Of a stretch of DNA of 21,221 nucleotides, positions 20,940 through 21,221 are shown one piece after another. Below the pieces are notes generated by a model. That model had not been told where the DNA came from, ran no database searches, and worked only from the letters and a program-made list of their open reading frames with translations. The DNA comes from Candidatus Kaiserbacteria bacterium RIFCSPHIGHO2_01_FULL_58_22. GTDB taxonomy: Bacteria; Patescibacteriota; Minisyncoccia; Phycocordibacterales; UBA2100. The position numbers and the translations under genes were made by a program. Location: the NCBI GenBank assembly GCA_001781445.1, contig MFLB01000011.1:2360-23580 (forward strand), read 5' to 3'. Numbering within the stretch: position 1 is the stretch's first letter; every line of letters begins with the position of its first letter.

Positions 20940-21140
20940 TTATTTTTTTAGTAAATCATCAACCGACACTTCAAGGGCTTTCGCAATCCTCTGGATTGTC
21001 TCAATGGTCGGGTTTGGGCTTTCGTCCAACTCTATCTTAACAACCGTATTGAGTGATAAATCAGCAAGTTTGGACAGCTTATCTTGCGAAAGCCCTTTAT
21101 CTTGCCGAAATCGTTTGATGTTCTTGCCTATTGTGGACAT
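20940..21140 (-). CDS. XRE-family HTH regulator, controller (C) protein-like
   Basis: The 66-residue protein is essentially one Xre/Cro-type helix-turn-helix domain: IGKNIKRFRQDKGLSQDKLSKLADLSLNTVVKIE, then TIETIQRIAKALEVSVDDLLKK. Small stand-alone HTH proteins next to a restriction gene usually act as controller proteins that time endonuclease expression by binding their own promoter. It precedes the endonuclease by two bases, so both share a transcript. The TATAAT box is five bases before its ATG, so the message is probably leaderless, as reported for several C-protein genes. An inverted repeat in the upstream region (21156-21211) is a candidate operator. Confidence 0.85.
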   Translation of the reverse strand: MSTIGKNIKRFRQDKGLSQDKLSKLADLSLNTVVKIELDESPNPTIETIQRIAKALEVSVDDLLKK

Positions 21141-21145
21141 AGTAG

Positions 21146-21151
21146 ATTATA
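21146..21151 (-). promoter_or_regulatory. -10 box of the restriction cassette
   Basis: Minus-strand TATAAT lies five bases before the ATG of the HTH gene, predicting a leaderless transcript for the five-gene unit. No convincing -35 is visible. Confidence 0.55.
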
Positions 21152-21155
21152 ATGT

Positions 21156-21211
21156 ATGGAAAGTGATATAATACTTGTATGACTTGCAAACCAATTATAC
21201 CAACTTTCCAT
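21156..21211. promoter_or_regulatory. Inverted repeat between divergent promoters, candidate operator
   Basis: ATGGAAAGT (21156-21164) is repeated in inverse orientation as ACTTTCCAT (21203-21211). Each copy is followed inward by a TATAAT-like hexamer (21167-21172 on +, 21199-21194 on -). The symmetry would suit binding by the adjacent HTH protein; it could also mark the end of a mobile unit. Confidence 0.5.
21164..21172 (+). promoter_or_regulatory. Extended -10 promoter facing the window end
   Basis: TGaTATAAT is followed by six bases and an ATG at 21179, exactly as for ddl and uvrB. Confidence 0.45.
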
Positions 21212-21221
21212 TCTTTTCTCA
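21179..21221 (+). CDS. Possible divergent gene, 5' fragment
   Basis: An ATG directly after the extended -10 box opens 14 codons (MTCKPIIPTFHSFL) without a stop up to the window end. Nothing about function can be said from so little. It is listed because the promoter-to-ATG spacing matches the other genes here; it may equally be non-coding. Confidence 0.3.
   Translation, partial: MTCKPIIPTFHSFL

Noticed and set aside
1..21221. CRISPR arrays, rRNA, tRNA, insertion sequences
   Set aside because: No regularly spaced direct repeats, no rRNA or tRNA sequence and no transposase reading frame were seen on either strand.

Overview
The window is most likely a contig of a Candidate Phyla Radiation (Patescibacteria, probably Parcubacteria-like) bacterium. 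This rests on the very tight packing with 1-14 base overlaps, the short UvrC that ends right after its RNase H domain, the small cupin-type phosphoglucose isomerase, TGA used as an ordinary stop, start codons placed 5-12 bases after -10 boxes (leaderless-type transcripts), and many in-frame palindromic inserts inside housekeeping genes. The lineage is inferred from gene style only; there is no rRNA or other phylogenetic anchor here.

Layout. 1-6099 (+): 3' part of lysS, msrA, a zincin-type metalloprotease, tyrS, uvrB, murB. 6102-6362 (-): an unrecognised 86-residue protein. 6402-9767 (+): cupin phosphoglucose isomerase and uvrA. 9771-14058 (-): carB and carA, behind a long structured leader that ends in an intrinsic terminator just before carA. 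14334-16581 (+): uvrC and ddl. 16622-18172 (-): pdxT and pdxS (PLP synthase). 18173-18383: a hairpin-rich GC-rich spacer. 18384-21140 (-): a strikingly AT-rich five-gene cassette (HTH regulator, probable type II restriction endonuclease, DPPY DNA methyltransferase, small PD-(D/E)XK-like protein, PIN-domain protein). 21179-21221 (+): start of a possible divergent gene that runs off the end.

How the genes work together. The core carries all three excision-repair subunits (UvrA, UvrB, UvrC) in separate transcription units, two aminoacyl-tRNA synthetases, two peptidoglycan enzymes (MurB, Ddl), carbamoyl-phosphate synthase (CarAB, CAD-like in sequence) and de novo PLP synthesis (PdxST). The AT-rich end is an acquired restriction-modification/nuclease island whose genes are spaced by 1-4 bases or overlap.

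The most unusual signal is a family of short self-complementary units of the form AGG-xy-N-y'x'-CCT. They are embedded in frame in msrA, uvrB, uvrA, uvrC and carB, mostly as pairs that build 35-46 bp palindromes. The inner bases differ between genes but keep their pairing. A second set of hairpins coding for PST(A/K)LGA or PSFAKATEGKP sits in uvrA and carA. In uvrB and uvrA, and probably uvrC, these inserts lengthen the protein relative to the usual family; in carA and msrA they do not clearly do so.
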